Shown here piece after piece: positions 52,381 to 60,904 of a stretch of 64,000 nt of DNA (positions within the stretch are counted from its first letter, which is position 1; each line of letters opens with the position of its first letter). This stretch comes from an uncultured Chloroflexales bacterium (lineage in GTDB: Bacteria > Chloroflexota > Chloroflexia > Chloroflexales > Chloroflexaceae): NCBI GenBank assembly GCA_937902315.1, contig CALGUG010000055.1, forward strand, positions 222,256 to 286,255. Direction: 5' to 3'. The notes beneath the pieces were generated by a model, which was not told where the DNA came from, searched no databases, and saw nothing but the letters and a program-made list of their open reading frames with translations. The position numbers and the translations under genes are program-made.

Positions 52381-53166
52381 ATGACGAACGACTTAGTGAT
52401 CAAAGATTTGCGTGTGAATGTTGCCGATCAAGAGATCCTCAAGGGCGTAAACTTGACGATCAAACAGGGCACAATTCATGCAGTGATGGGCCCGAACGGC
52501 AGCGGCAAATCGACCTTAGCCTATACAATCGCTGGTCACCCGAACTACGAAGTCACGGGCGGCGAGATTTGGTATAAAGGCCAGAACATTTTGGAATTGG
52601 AAGCTGATGAGCGCAGCCGTTTGGGCGTTTTCTTGGCCTTCCAGTACCCCGTGTCGGTGCCGGGTGTCTCGGTTGCGAACTTCCTGCGCGCCGCTATCAA
52701 CGCTCAGCGCGCTGAAGAGGGCAAAGATCCTAAAGAGACCGCCATTCCGATTGCCCAGTTCCGCAAGATGTTGCGCGAAGAGATGGGCAAGCTGCAGATG
52801 GACGATTCCTTCGCTCGACGTTACCTGAACGAAGGTTTCAGCGGTGGCGAAAAGAAGCGCCTCGAAATCCTTCAGATGAGCATGCTCAAGCCGACCATGG
52901 CCGTTATGGACGAGACCGACTCGGGCTTGGATATTGACGCGCTACGTATTGTGGCCGAAGGTGTGAACCGCAACTTCACCCCCGAGATGGGTGTGATGGT
53001 GATTACGCACTACCAGCGCCTGTTGAACTACATCAAGCCGCACGTTGTATCGGTCATGATGGATGGCCAGATCGTTCGCGAAGGCGGCCCCGAACTCGCT
53101 CTCGAGCTGGAGGCCAAGGGTTACGACTGGATCAGGGAGGAAGTGTTTGGCAATGCTAGCAAATAA
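52381..53166 (+). CDS. sufC: Fe-S cluster assembly ATPase
   Basis: 261 residues, an ABC-type ATPase without membrane domain. Walker A GPNGSGKSTLAYT (about 37-49), the SufC-specific FLAFQYPVSVPGV (Q-loop), signature FSGGEKKRLEILQM (about 157-170), Walker B AVMDETDSGLDID and H-loop VITHYQRLL. It forms the SufBC2D complex that builds [4Fe-4S] clusters. CGAGGAG precedes the ATG. The sufD start lies inside its last codons. Confidence 0.97.
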   Translation: MTNDLVIKDLRVNVADQEILKGVNLTIKQGTIHAVMGPNGSGKSTLAYTIAGHPNYEVTGGEIWYKGQNILELEADERSRLGVFLAFQYPVSVPGVSVANFLRAAINAQRAEEGKDPKETAIPIAQFRKMLREEMGKLQMDDSFARRYLNEGFSGGEKKRLEILQMSMLKPTMAVMDETDSGLDIDALRIVAEGVNRNFTPEMGVMVITHYQRLLNYIKPHVVSVMMDGQIVREGGPELALELEAKGYDWIREEVFGNASK

Positions 53167-54394
53167 CGAGCAAACGAACCCTTCTTCGGCTCTGTCGACA
53201 GTGAGCGCTTTGAGTGTCGATGCCCTATTGGAGCAGTCGCGCGCCAATGGCGAACCAACTTGGTTGCAAGAACGTCGTGCAGCGGCTTTCGAATACTATC
53301 GCGGCAATGAAGCACCCTTCTGGAAGCGCACCGATCTGAGCAAGTTGAACCTTGCCGATGCGGTTCCTGCTAGCGATGCTAGCTCGACCACCGTTCAGTG
53401 GGACGAGAGCTTGGTTGCGCAGGGTGTGGTCTTTACAACCTTGAAGCGCGCCCTCGGCAGCCATAGCGATCTGATCGCTAAGTACTTTGGCGAGGCCGTT
53501 AAGTACGATGCAACGATCTACAATGCCCTGCACGCCGCTCTGTGGCAAGATGGTGTTCTGCTCTACGTTCCCAAGAATGTTGTTATCGAGCAGCCTCTCC
53601 ATGTGATCTATACTCTTTCGGCAGCCCGTAGCCTGATCGCTCCGCACACCTTGGTGATTCTCGAGCAAGGTGCATCGGCAACCCTGATCGAAGAGTTCAT
53701 CTCGCCCGATGGCCTCGAGCAGCCGATCGCGCTTCCCGCCGCAGAGGTCTTCTTGGGTGATGCTGCCCAGCTACGTTTCTGCAGCTTGCAGCAGTGGGGC
53801 CGAGGCGTCTACCACATTGGCGCTCAGCGCGTGATCTTTGGTCGCGACGCCAGCTGTGATTGGCTTTCGGTTGCGCTCGGCGCTAAGGTGCAGCACATCG
53901 ACGCTGAAGCTCGTTTGGGCAGCGACGGTGCGCGCGTCAACTGGTTGGGTGCGACTTTCGCCAATGAAGAGCAGCATTTGCTTATCGCTCCTTGGTTGCG
54001 CCACGCTGCCAACAGCACCGATGGCTATATGGAATTCCGTACAGTCGTCAACGACAAGGGTTATAGCGTCTTCGACGGCATGGTTCGCATTGAAGAGGAT
54101 ACCCACGGCACGATCTCGCGTCTGGAAGAGCATGCTGTACACCTCAGCCGCGAATCGCGCAACGACTCGATCCCTGGTTTGATGATCGACAGCAACGACA
54201 TTGCACGTGCTGGCCACGCTTCGACTAGCGGTCGAATCGAAGACGAGCAGCTCTTCTATATGCAGGCTCGCGGTATTCCGAAGGATGAAGCCACCCGCAT
54301 GATCGTGATCGGTTTCCTCGAGTCGGTTATCTCGGCGATTCCGGTTGAAGAGCTGCGCGAGCGTTTGGTTCAGGCCATCGAAGAGAAGATCTAA
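53153..54394 (+). CDS. sufD: Fe-S cluster assembly scaffold subunit
   Basis: About 413 residues. The start overlaps the end of sufC by 14 bases; GGGAGG at 53135-53140 fits TTG 53147 (six bases) better than ATG 53153 (12 bases), so the start may be TTG. The C-terminal beta-helix of the SufBD family is clear: AEARLGSDGARVNWLGATF, HGTISRLEEHAVHLS, DIARAGHASTSGRIEDEQLFYM and GIPKDEATRMIVIGFLESV. The conserved histidine in AGHAST, involved in cluster transfer, is present. It pairs with SufB. Confidence 0.95.
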   Translation: MLANNEQTNPSSALSTVSALSVDALLEQSRANGEPTWLQERRAAAFEYYRGNEAPFWKRTDLSKLNLADAVPASDASSTTVQWDESLVAQGVVFTTLKRALGSHSDLIAKYFGEAVKYDATIYNALHAALWQDGVLLYVPKNVVIEQPLHVIYTLSAARSLIAPHTLVILEQGASATLIEEFISPDGLEQPIALPAAEVFLGDAAQLRFCSLQQWGRGVYHIGAQRVIFGRDASCDWLSVALGAKVQHIDAEARLGSDGARVNWLGATFANEEQHLLIAPWLRHAANSTDGYMEFRTVVNDKGYSVFDGMVRIEEDTHGTISRLEEHAVHLSRESRNDSIPGLMIDSNDIARAGHASTSGRIEDEQLFYMQARGIPKDEATRMIVIGFLESVISAIPVEELRERLVQAIEEKI

Positions 54395-54406
54395 GCTTCT
54401 GCAAAG

Positions 54407-54443
54407 GGAAGCATTGAAGAGGCACTGACTTTTCAATGCTTCC
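54407..54443 (+). promoter_or_regulatory. Intercistronic hairpin between sufD and sufS
   Basis: Perfect 12-bp stem, GGAAGCATTGAA (54407-54418) with TTCAATGCTTCC (54432-54443), 13-base loop, no T-run. It may set mRNA stability or partial readthrough between sufCD and sufSU. Confidence 0.5.
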
Positions 54444-54456
54444 TAGACATTGAATT

Positions 54457-55695
54457 ATGGCAGTTGTAACACCTTTGGATGCTGCGAATCTGCGCCGCGA
54501 ATTTCCGATTTTGGGACGCGAGATTCATGCAAAACCGTTGGCCTTTCTCGATAGTGCAGCTTCTTCTCAGAAGCCTGCCCGTGTTATCGCCAAGCTCGAA
54601 GACTACTATCGGCGTTACAACGCCAATGTGCATCGCGGCGTCTATACACTGAGCGAGGAAGCGACCTTGGCCTACGAAGAGGCCCGCGAAACGGTCGCGG
54701 CGTTTATCGGGGCCAAATATGCCAAAGAGGTGATTTTCACCCGCAATACCACCGAGGCCATCAATCTGGTAGCCTACGCTTGGGGAAGCGCCAACATCAA
54801 AGCGGGCGATCGGATACTGCTGACAATGATGGAGCACCACTCGAACATTGTGCCTTGGCAGTTACTCGCCCAGCGTACAGGCGCAGTGCTCGACTATCTG
54901 CCGATCGATAGCGAGGGAAGGCTCCAGATCGAGCAGCTCGATCGCTTGTTGAGCGAACAGACCAAACTGGTGGCGATCGCCCATCAATCGAATGTGTTGG
55001 GCACGCTCAACCCGGTGGTCGAGATCGCGCAACGTGCGCATGCGGTGGGCGCGAAGATCTTGCTCGATGGCGCGCAAAGTGTGCCGCATATGCCAGTCAA
55101 TGTCCAGCAGCTCGGAATCGACTTTTTGGCTTTTAGCGGTCATAAAATGTGCGGCCCGACTGGCATCGGTGTGCTTTGGGGGCGGCGCGAACTGCTCGAA
55201 GCTATGCCGCCTTTTCTGGGTGGCGGCTCTATGATTGAGGTCGTTGAACTTGAGACCAGCAGCTATGCCGATATTCCGGCCCGTTTCGAGGCGGGTACGC
55301 CTGCCATCGGTGAGGCGATCGGTTTGGCCGAAGCGGTGCGTTTCTTGAGTGAGATCGGCATGCAGGCCATTCACGAGCACGAGCAGCAGCTTACCGGTTA
55401 TCTGCTTGAGCGTTTGTCGGAGATCGATGGACTGACGATCTATGGGCCACGCGATCTCAAGCAACGAGGCGGCGCAGTCGCCTTCACGCTCGACGGGGTG
55501 CATCCGCATGATGTCGCCGCCATTTTAGATGGCGAAGGCGTTGCAGTGCGAGCAGGCCATCACTGTGCCCAGCCGTTGCACCGACTGCTCGATATCCCAG
55601 CCAGTGTACGGGCGAGCGTCTATCTTTATAATACCCCAGCCGACATCGATCAACTAGTGCTTGGCCTTGAGCGTGCAAAGCGTCTTTTTCTTTAG
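54457..55695 (+). CDS. sufS: Cysteine desulfurase, SufS type
   Basis: 412 residues, fold-type I PLP enzyme. PLP lysine in LAFSGHKMCGPTG (about 226), catalytic cysteine in RAGHHCAQPLH (about 370), and the conserved MMEHHSNIVPWQ segment (about 129). Group II desulfurases have this short active-site loop, unlike IscS. It takes sulfur from cysteine and passes it to SufU. It lies between sufD and sufU, as expected. No strong ribosome site is seen before the ATG; a hairpin is 14 bases upstream. Confidence 0.96.
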   Translation: MAVVTPLDAANLRREFPILGREIHAKPLAFLDSAASSQKPARVIAKLEDYYRRYNANVHRGVYTLSEEATLAYEEARETVAAFIGAKYAKEVIFTRNTTEAINLVAYAWGSANIKAGDRILLTMMEHHSNIVPWQLLAQRTGAVLDYLPIDSEGRLQIEQLDRLLSEQTKLVAIAHQSNVLGTLNPVVEIAQRAHAVGAKILLDGAQSVPHMPVNVQQLGIDFLAFSGHKMCGPTGIGVLWGRRELLEAMPPFLGGGSMIEVVELETSSYADIPARFEAGTPAIGEAIGLAEAVRFLSEIGMQAIHEHEQQLTGYLLERLSEIDGLTIYGPRDLKQRGGAVAFTLDGVHPHDVAAILDGEGVAVRAGHHCAQPLHRLLDIPASVRASVYLYNTPADIDQLVLGLERAKRLFL

Positions 55696-55733
55696 TTGCT
55701 TTTGAGCAAGCAGATTGAGAAGCGTACAGAGTT

Positions 55734-56132
55734 ATGGAAGACATCTACCGCGAATTGATTATCGAGCATTCCAAAATGCCACATAACTTTGGCAGTTTGG
55801 AATCGCCAACCATCAGCCATGAAGAGCATAATCCGCTCTGTGGTGATCGGGTGCGCTTCGATTTGTTGATTGAGGATGGCATCATTCGTGATGTTCGTTT
55901 TCAAGGCAAAGGTTGCGCTATTAGCCAAGCGAGCGCTTCGATGTTGACCGACGAGATCAAGGGTAAATCGGTTGAAGATGCGAAACTCTTCAGCAAAGAA
56001 GACCTGCTCGATATGATCGGTATTCCATTGGCGAAAAACCCCGTGCGCCTCAAGTGTGCTCTTTTATCGCTGAAAACGCTCAAGGCAAGTCTGTACGGTA
56101 TCGGTGCTTTGAGGGCAGATGAATTAGACTAA
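55734..56132 (+). CDS. sufU: SufU-type sulfur-transfer/scaffold protein
   Basis: 132 residues. The three cysteine ligands are seen in NPLCGDRV (about 36), GKGCAISQAS (about 61) and RLKCALLSL (about 110), with Asp in the first motif; the spacing between motifs 2 and 3 corresponds to the longer SufU insert rather than IscU. SufU accepts persulfide from SufS through zinc-ligand exchange. It starts 38 bases after sufS. Confidence 0.94.
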   Translation: MEDIYRELIIEHSKMPHNFGSLESPTISHEEHNPLCGDRVRFDLLIEDGIIRDVRFQGKGCAISQASASMLTDEIKGKSVEDAKLFSKEDLLDMIGIPLAKNPVRLKCALLSLKTLKASLYGIGALRADELD

Positions 56133-56210
56133 TTGTTGTCTGGGCAGGCCTGTTTAAGATAGGCATTCAAGCTTCAACAGCGGCCTTCTATATCTGAAGG
56201 AAGCAGTTTC

Positions 56211-56248
56211 TTGTGAGAATTGTCACAAAAATCGCGGCTTCCTATCGT
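56211..56248 (+). promoter_or_regulatory. CRP/FNR-type palindrome overlapping a promoter before sufB
   Basis: TTGTGAGAATTGTCACAA (56211-56228) fits TGTGA-N6-TCACA. Its right arm overlaps TTGTCA (56220-56225), followed after 17 bases by TATCGT (56243-56248), a possible minus-35/minus-10 pair. sufB could thus be separately controlled by a CRP/FNR-family factor. Confidence 0.55.
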
Positions 56249-56339
56249 GTGACTATCAAGGATTGCGCGAGGGTGTTCGTTTGGACTGGGCGCGCAACAT
56301 ACAACGAGACTGCGATCTTGCAGCCAGGAGAAGATACAA

Positions 56340-57755
56340 ATGGCCACACAAGCAGCCACTTTAGAATTTGATTACAGCAAGTACGGCTTTCGCGATGAAG
56401 AGCGCTATACCTTCAAATCGGGCAAGGGCTTGAGCGAAGAAGTCATTCGCGAGATCTCGGCCATGAAGGGCGAGCCCGAATGGATGCTGAAGCGACGCCT
56501 TCAAGCCTATAAGATCTTCCTCGAGAAGCCTCTGCCCGTTAAGGGTACTTGGGCTAATGAGGAGCTTGCTGAGCTCGATTTCGACGCGATCCACTACTAC
56601 GTGCGCCCCGGCGAAAAGGTTGGAAAGAGCTGGGACGACGTACCCGAGAATATTAAAAACACCTTCGAGCGTCTAGGTATCCCCGAGGCTGAGCGCAAGT
56701 TCTTGGCGGGTGTGGGTGCGCAGTACGAGTCGGAGGTGGTTTACCACTCTTTGCGTGAGGAGTGGGAGAAGCTGGGCGTGATCTTCCTCGACACCGATAC
56801 TGCTGTCAAGGAGCAGCCCGAGCTGGTGAAGAAGTATTTCGGCACGATCGTTCCGGCAGCCGATAACAAGTTTGCCGCTCTTAACACGGCGGTTTGGTCG
56901 GGCGGTTCGTTCATCTATGTGCCCAAGGGCGTGAAGGTCGATATCCCGCTTCAGGCTTACTTCCGCATCAACGCCGAGAATATGGGCCAGTTTGAGCGCA
57001 CCCTGATCATCGTCGATGAAGGCGCTGAGGCACACTACATCGAGGGTTGTACAGCACCTATGTATTCGACCAACTCGCTGCACTCGGCAGTGGTCGAGAT
57101 CATTGTGCATAAGGGCGGTAAGTTCCGCTATACCACCATTCAGAACTGGGCCAATAACATCTTCAACTTGGTGACCAAGCGTGCGGTCGCCTACGAAGAT
57201 GCCCAGATGGAATGGGTCGATGGTAACATCGGCAGCCGCTTGACCATGAAGTACCCATCGATCTATCTGATGGGCAAAGGCGCTCGCGGCGAGATCCTTT
57301 CGGTAGCTTATGCTGGTGAGGGTCAGCACCAGGATGCTGGTGGTAAGGTTATTCACGCTGCGCCCTACACGACGAGCCGCATCACCAACAAGTCGGTCTC
57401 TAAGGGTGGCGGCAAGACCACCTATCGTGGTTTGGCTAAGATCGCTTCCGGCGCCTACGGTTGTAAGATCAACGTCAACTGTGACGCTCTCATTTTGGAT
57501 GATAAGTCGGCTTCCGACACCATCCCTTACATCGAGGTCGAAGAGGACGATGCAACTCTGGCCCACGAGGCGACCGTTGGCCGCATCGGCGAAGAGCAGC
57601 TCTTCTACCTGCGTTCGCGCGGCATTCCCGAAGCCGAGGCTCTTTCGATGATTGTATTGGGCTTTATGGAGCCCTTTACCCGTGAGCTTCCTATGGAGTA
57701 CGCGGTTGAGTTGAACCGCTTGATCCAATTGGAGATGGAAGGCTCGGTCGGCTAG
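56340..57755 (+). CDS. sufB: Fe-S cluster scaffold subunit
   Basis: 471 residues, typical SufB length. Diagnostic segments are GEPEWMLKRRLQAYKIF (about 36-52), VWSGGSFIYVPKGVKVDIPL (about 185-204), the EGCTAPMYSTNSLHSAVVEI core (about 236-255, cysteine ligand candidate), and GAYGCKINVNCDALILDDKS near the C-terminus, plus AHEATVGRIGEEQLFYLRSR. AGGAG is 10 bases before the ATG. It stands 207 bases after sufU with its own probable promoter. Confidence 0.97.
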   Translation: MATQAATLEFDYSKYGFRDEERYTFKSGKGLSEEVIREISAMKGEPEWMLKRRLQAYKIFLEKPLPVKGTWANEELAELDFDAIHYYVRPGEKVGKSWDDVPENIKNTFERLGIPEAERKFLAGVGAQYESEVVYHSLREEWEKLGVIFLDTDTAVKEQPELVKKYFGTIVPAADNKFAALNTAVWSGGSFIYVPKGVKVDIPLQAYFRINAENMGQFERTLIIVDEGAEAHYIEGCTAPMYSTNSLHSAVVEIIVHKGGKFRYTTIQNWANNIFNLVTKRAVAYEDAQMEWVDGNIGSRLTMKYPSIYLMGKGARGEILSVAYAGEGQHQDAGGKVIHAAPYTTSRITNKSVSKGGGKTTYRGLAKIASGAYGCKINVNCDALILDDKSASDTIPYIEVEEDDATLAHEATVGRIGEEQLFYLRSRGIPEAEALSMIVLGFMEPFTRELPMEYAVELNRLIQLEMEGSVG

Positions 57756-57785
57756 GCAATCGCCAATTTAACGGAGATTGAATCC

Positions 57786-57838
57786 AAAAGGCGAATGATA
57801 GAAGCTACCTTGTGGCTTTTGTCTTCGCCTTTTGTTCC
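57786..57838 (+). terminator. Terminator of the suf cluster
   Basis: AAAAGGCGA (57786-57794) pairs with TCGCCTTTT (57825-57833), followed by GTTCC. A weaker inner stem is possible. Confidence 0.6.
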
Positions 57839-57866
57839 ATCTATCGCACGATAGATGCTGAATGGG

Positions 57867-58028
57867 ATACTAAATCCGTTTGTTTTCGGACGGTCGTATG
57901 GCACAGGCTGCTAGCACCCCCTTTAAATGGGCGGGATGTTGGTAGCCGTAGGCGGACGCGCTAGCAGCCGTATGTAGCCTAAAGACTATGACGCCAGAGT
58001 GACAAAAGTCATCGGCCGGATTTGGTAT
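57867..58028 (+). mobile_element. MITE-like element, type A (162 bp), with REP-like copy 12
   Basis: Ends ATACTAAATCCG (57867-57878) and CGGATTTGGTAT (58017-58028), complementary except for one base. The interior is the reverse complement of the elements at 28269 and 50719, including TAGCCGTAGGCGGACGCGCT. Identical length to the element at 50719. Confidence 0.7.
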
Positions 58029-58073
58029 GATGTTTGTAGGACGATTTAACGTGTTTGATAAGATGAGGTAGAT

Positions 58074-58391
58074 ATGGCCCCAGTACGTGTTGCATCAACT
58101 AGTGAGATCCCAGCCGGAAGCGTATCGGGTTTTGAAGTCGATGGTGTGATGGTGGCGATCGCCAATGTGGATGGCGAGTTTTTTGCGATTCACGATGTTT
58201 GTTCGCACGCCTTTGCGATCTTGAGCGAGGGCGATCTCGATACCGAAGAGTGTACGCTTTCGTGCCCCATGCATGGTTCGGCCTTTGACCTGCGCACCGG
58301 CCAACCGCGTTCCTTCCCCGCTTTTGAACCGGTTCCGGTTTATCAGGTGACGGTCGAAGGTGATGATATTTTTGTCGATATTTCTTCGTAG
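58074..58391 (+). CDS. Rieske-type [2Fe-2S] ferredoxin
   Basis: 105 residues. Rieske ligands are present as C-S-H in HDVCSHAF (about 42-44) and CPMHGSAFDLRTG (about 63-75), giving CxH and CxxH with an 18-residue interval. The size and fold match soluble Rieske ferredoxins of the NirD/BphF type that feed electrons to oxygenases or other enzymes. The ATG lies after AGATGAGGTAGAT. It is placed between the suf cluster and a rhodanese, so its electrons might serve Fe-S or sulfur chemistry, but no partner reductase or oxygenase adjoins. Confidence 0.92.
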   Translation: MAPVRVASTSEIPAGSVSGFEVDGVMVAIANVDGEFFAIHDVCSHAFAILSEGDLDTEECTLSCPMHGSAFDLRTGQPRSFPAFEPVPVYQVTVEGDDIFVDISS

Positions 58392-58500
58392 CTTGTTGTT
58401 TCGAGCTAGGCACTTGTAAGCGTAATCTTGACTTTGTTGAGCATATAGCATATAATTTTGCTACGAATGCTGTAGAATCTATACAATGAGGAGTGATATT

Positions 58501-59346
58501 ATGGCTGAGTATGCGCATCCTGAGGTTTTGGTTGACACCAACTGGCTCGCCGAGCATTTGAACGACCCGACGGTACGCATTTTGGAGAGCAATGAAGATA
58601 TCTTGCTCTACGACACTGGCCATATCCCTGGTGCTTTGAAGATCGACTGGCTGGCTGACCTGAACGATCCGGTTCAGCGCGACTATCTCGATAAAGCAGG
58701 TTTCGAGAAGCTCGCCTCGCGTTTGGGCATTAACAACGATACCACCGTTGTTTTCTATGGCGACAAGAATAACTGGTGGGCGACCTACGCGTTTTGGGTC
58801 TTTAAGCTGTTTGGCCACAAAGATGCTCGTATCCTTAATGGCGGTCGCGCCAAGTGGATCGCTGAGGGGCGCGAGCTGACCAAGGAAGTGCCGCAGGTCG
58901 CTCCGGGCAGTTACGTCGCTAACGAGCGCGACGACAGCTCGATCCGCGCCTTCCGCGATCAGGTCTTGCAGCATATCAAGCAAGAGGGCGCTGCTTTGGT
59001 TGATGTACGCAGCCCGCAAGAGTACAGCGGCGAGCGCACCCATATGCCCGAGTATCCTCAAGAAGGCACCCTGCGCGGTGGCCATATCCCGACTGCCAAG
59101 AGCATTCCGTGGGCTAAAGCTGCCAACGAAGACGGAACCTTTAAGAGCCCAGATGAATTGAAGACGCTCTATGAAGGCCAGGGTATCACCCCCGATAAGG
59201 ATGTAATCGCCTATTGCCGCATCGGTGAGCGTTCGAGCCACACATGGTTTGTGCTCAAATATCTGTTGGGTTACCCGAAAGTGCGCAACTACGATGGTAG
59301 CTGGACCGAGTGGGGTAACGGCGTGGGCTTGCCGATCGAGAAATAA
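58501..59346 (+). CDS. Thiosulfate sulfurtransferase (two rhodanese domains)
   Basis: 281 residues from ATG 58501, with AGGAG eight bases upstream; an ATG five codons earlier overlaps the ribosome site itself. Two rhodanese domains: an inactive N-terminal one (about 8-130, with HIPGALKIDW) and a catalytic one (about 150-280) with active cysteine in YCRIGERSSHTWF (about 237). This signature belongs to thiosulfate sulfurtransferases of the SseA/CysA group. It would form a protein persulfide from thiosulfate, a sulfur source for the following genes. Confidence 0.94.
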   Translation: MAEYAHPEVLVDTNWLAEHLNDPTVRILESNEDILLYDTGHIPGALKIDWLADLNDPVQRDYLDKAGFEKLASRLGINNDTTVVFYGDKNNWWATYAFWVFKLFGHKDARILNGGRAKWIAEGRELTKEVPQVAPGSYVANERDDSSIRAFRDQVLQHIKQEGAALVDVRSPQEYSGERTHMPEYPQEGTLRGGHIPTAKSIPWAKAANEDGTFKSPDELKTLYEGQGITPDKDVIAYCRIGERSSHTWFVLKYLLGYPKVRNYDGSWTEWGNGVGLPIEK

Positions 59347-59362
59347 AGGTATAGAATGTGAT

Positions 59363-59410
59363 AGACCACTCGAAGAATCTATGATAGAACTCTAAGTTCT
59401 CGGGTGGTCT
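59363..59410 (+). terminator. Hairpin between the rhodanese and second scaffold gene
   Basis: AGACCACTCGA (59363-59373) pairs with TCGGGTGGTCT (59400-59410, one G-T pair), followed by CTCTATT. It could be a weak terminator or an attenuator. Confidence 0.5.
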
Positions 59411-59445
59411 CTCTATTCAGTTTCTCATTTGGTCTCGGAGCTACT

Positions 59446-59847
59446 ATGAATCGTCAGGAAGTTATTGAGCGTTTATTAGACCACTATCGCAGCCCACGCC
59501 ATCGCGGCAAACTGCCTGATGCAGATGTGGTACGCTCGGGAGGACATCCCGGCTGCGGCGATGTTATAACAGTCTATCTCAAGGTTGATCCCGAGAAGCA
59601 GCAGGTTGCTGCGCTCAGTTTTGAAGGCGAAGGTTGTACGGTCAGCCAAGCTGCCGCATCGATCTTAACCGAAAAAATGCAGCATGCTGATCTCGCAGAG
59701 ATCGAAGCGCTCGATGACCAGGAGATGATCGATATTCTCGGGCGAGAGGTTGTACAAGCGCGTGTGACATGTGCGACTCTAGCATTAACAACTTTACAAC
59801 GTGCTGTGCATCAATATCGCCGAGAAGCCTCCAAGCCTCATGAGTAA
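59446..59847 (+). CDS. Second SufU/IscU-like scaffold protein
   Basis: 133 residues from ATG 59446 (CTCGGAG upstream). The IscU/NifU-N pattern is present: GHPGCGDVI (about 36-44), FEGEGCTVSQAAAS (about 62-75) and RVTCATLAL (about 108-116). It resembles the SufU at 55734 but is clearly diverged, most in the N-terminal helix and between the second and third cysteines. Its place next to a rhodanese and a cysteine synthase suggests sulfur relay rather than the Suf scaffold role. No counterpart of SufS is adjacent. Confidence 0.88.
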   Translation: MNRQEVIERLLDHYRSPRHRGKLPDADVVRSGGHPGCGDVITVYLKVDPEKQQVAALSFEGEGCTVSQAAASILTEKMQHADLAEIEALDDQEMIDILGREVVQARVTCATLALTTLQRAVHQYRREASKPHE

Positions 59848-59947
59848 CGATGACTTTCTACGATAGTTATTTGCGAACCGGGTGCTAGGAAGCAAAGCAA
59901 AGTGGCGCTTCTTGGCTCCTGGTTTGATATTTTCTAGCGAGGGATAC

Positions 59948-60901
59948 GTGAGCGTAACAAGCTCCTTGGTCGACCCCGCAATCGTTGGCTTAGTTGGTAA
60001 TACGCCGTTGGTGCGACTCAGTCGCGTCGATCCTACTCTTCCACCTAAGGTTGCCGTCTATGCCAAAGCGGAGTGGTATAATCCCGGTGGATCAGTTAAG
60101 GATCGACCAGCACTATGGATGATACGTGATGGCGAACGGCGCGGCTTGCTGCGGCCCGGTATGCGTATCGCCGATGCGACTAGTGGAAATACTGGCATTG
60201 CTTATGCGACGATTGGGGCGGCCTTAGGCTATGGCGTGACGCTTGCGCTGCCAGCCAACGCTTCCTCTGAGCGAAAACGTATTCTGCGTGCTTTGGGCGC
60301 GGAACTGATCTTGACCGATCCCATGCAAGGAACCGATCAAGCGATCCGCACTATTCGCGAACTGGTTGCTGCCGATCCCGAGCGCTATTTTTATCCCGAT
60401 CAGTATAGCAACGCTGCCAATGTTCAAGCCCACTACGAAACGACTGGCCCCGAGATCTGGCGACAGACCCAAGGGCGAGTAAGCCATTTCGTCGCAGCTT
60501 TGGGCACGAGTGGCACCTTTGTTGGCACAGGGCGGCGCTTGCGCGACTATAATCGAGCTATTCGCCTGATCGCTGTTCAGCCCGATAGCCCCTACCATGC
60601 TCTCGAAGGCGTAAAGCATATGGCTACGGCGATGGTTCCCGCCATCTATGACCCCACGCTCGCCGATGAGGTGCTGGAGGTAAGCAGTGAAGTGGCCTTC
60701 GATACCGCTCGCTGTTTGGCTCGCTTAGAGGGGCTGATGGTCGGTGTATCGGCGGCGGCCAATGTAGCGGCTGCTTTGCGGGTCGCCCATAGTTTAGATG
60801 AAGGCGTGGTTGTGACAGTGCTGTGCGATGGCGCAGCCAAATATCTTAGCGAGCCGTTTTGGGAAGAACAGGCGAGCTGTGTTGAGGGTGACGGAATTTA
60901 A
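59948..60901 (+). CDS. cysM: Cysteine synthase family protein (CysM/CysK)
   Basis: 317 residues from GTG 59948 preceded by GAGGGA. Fold-type II PLP enzyme: Schiff-base lysine in NPGGSVKDRPA (about 40-50), the phosphate loop ATSGNTGIAYA (about 76-86) and LGTSGTFVGTGR (about 178-189). The N-terminal VGNTPLVRLSRV is diagnostic. It starts with the sequence of CysM-type enzymes that take O-phosphoserine or O-acetylserine. Together with the JAMM peptidase and the CysO-like carrier four and 550 bases downstream, it fits the CysM-CysO-Mec route to cysteine known in Mycobacterium. Confidence 0.93.
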   Translation: MSVTSSLVDPAIVGLVGNTPLVRLSRVDPTLPPKVAVYAKAEWYNPGGSVKDRPALWMIRDGERRGLLRPGMRIADATSGNTGIAYATIGAALGYGVTLALPANASSERKRILRALGAELILTDPMQGTDQAIRTIRELVAADPERYFYPDQYSNAANVQAHYETTGPEIWRQTQGRVSHFVAALGTSGTFVGTGRRLRDYNRAIRLIAVQPDSPYHALEGVKHMATAMVPAIYDPTLADEVLEVSSEVAFDTARCLARLEGLMVGVSAAANVAAALRVAHSLDEGVVVTVLCDGAAKYLSEPFWEEQASCVEGDGI

Positions 60902-60904
60902 GAT

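Noticed and set aside
58099..59241. 380-codon antisense frame over the Rieske and rhodanese genes
   Set aside because: Both plus-strand genes have complete motifs and ribosome sites; the antisense product has no family resemblance.
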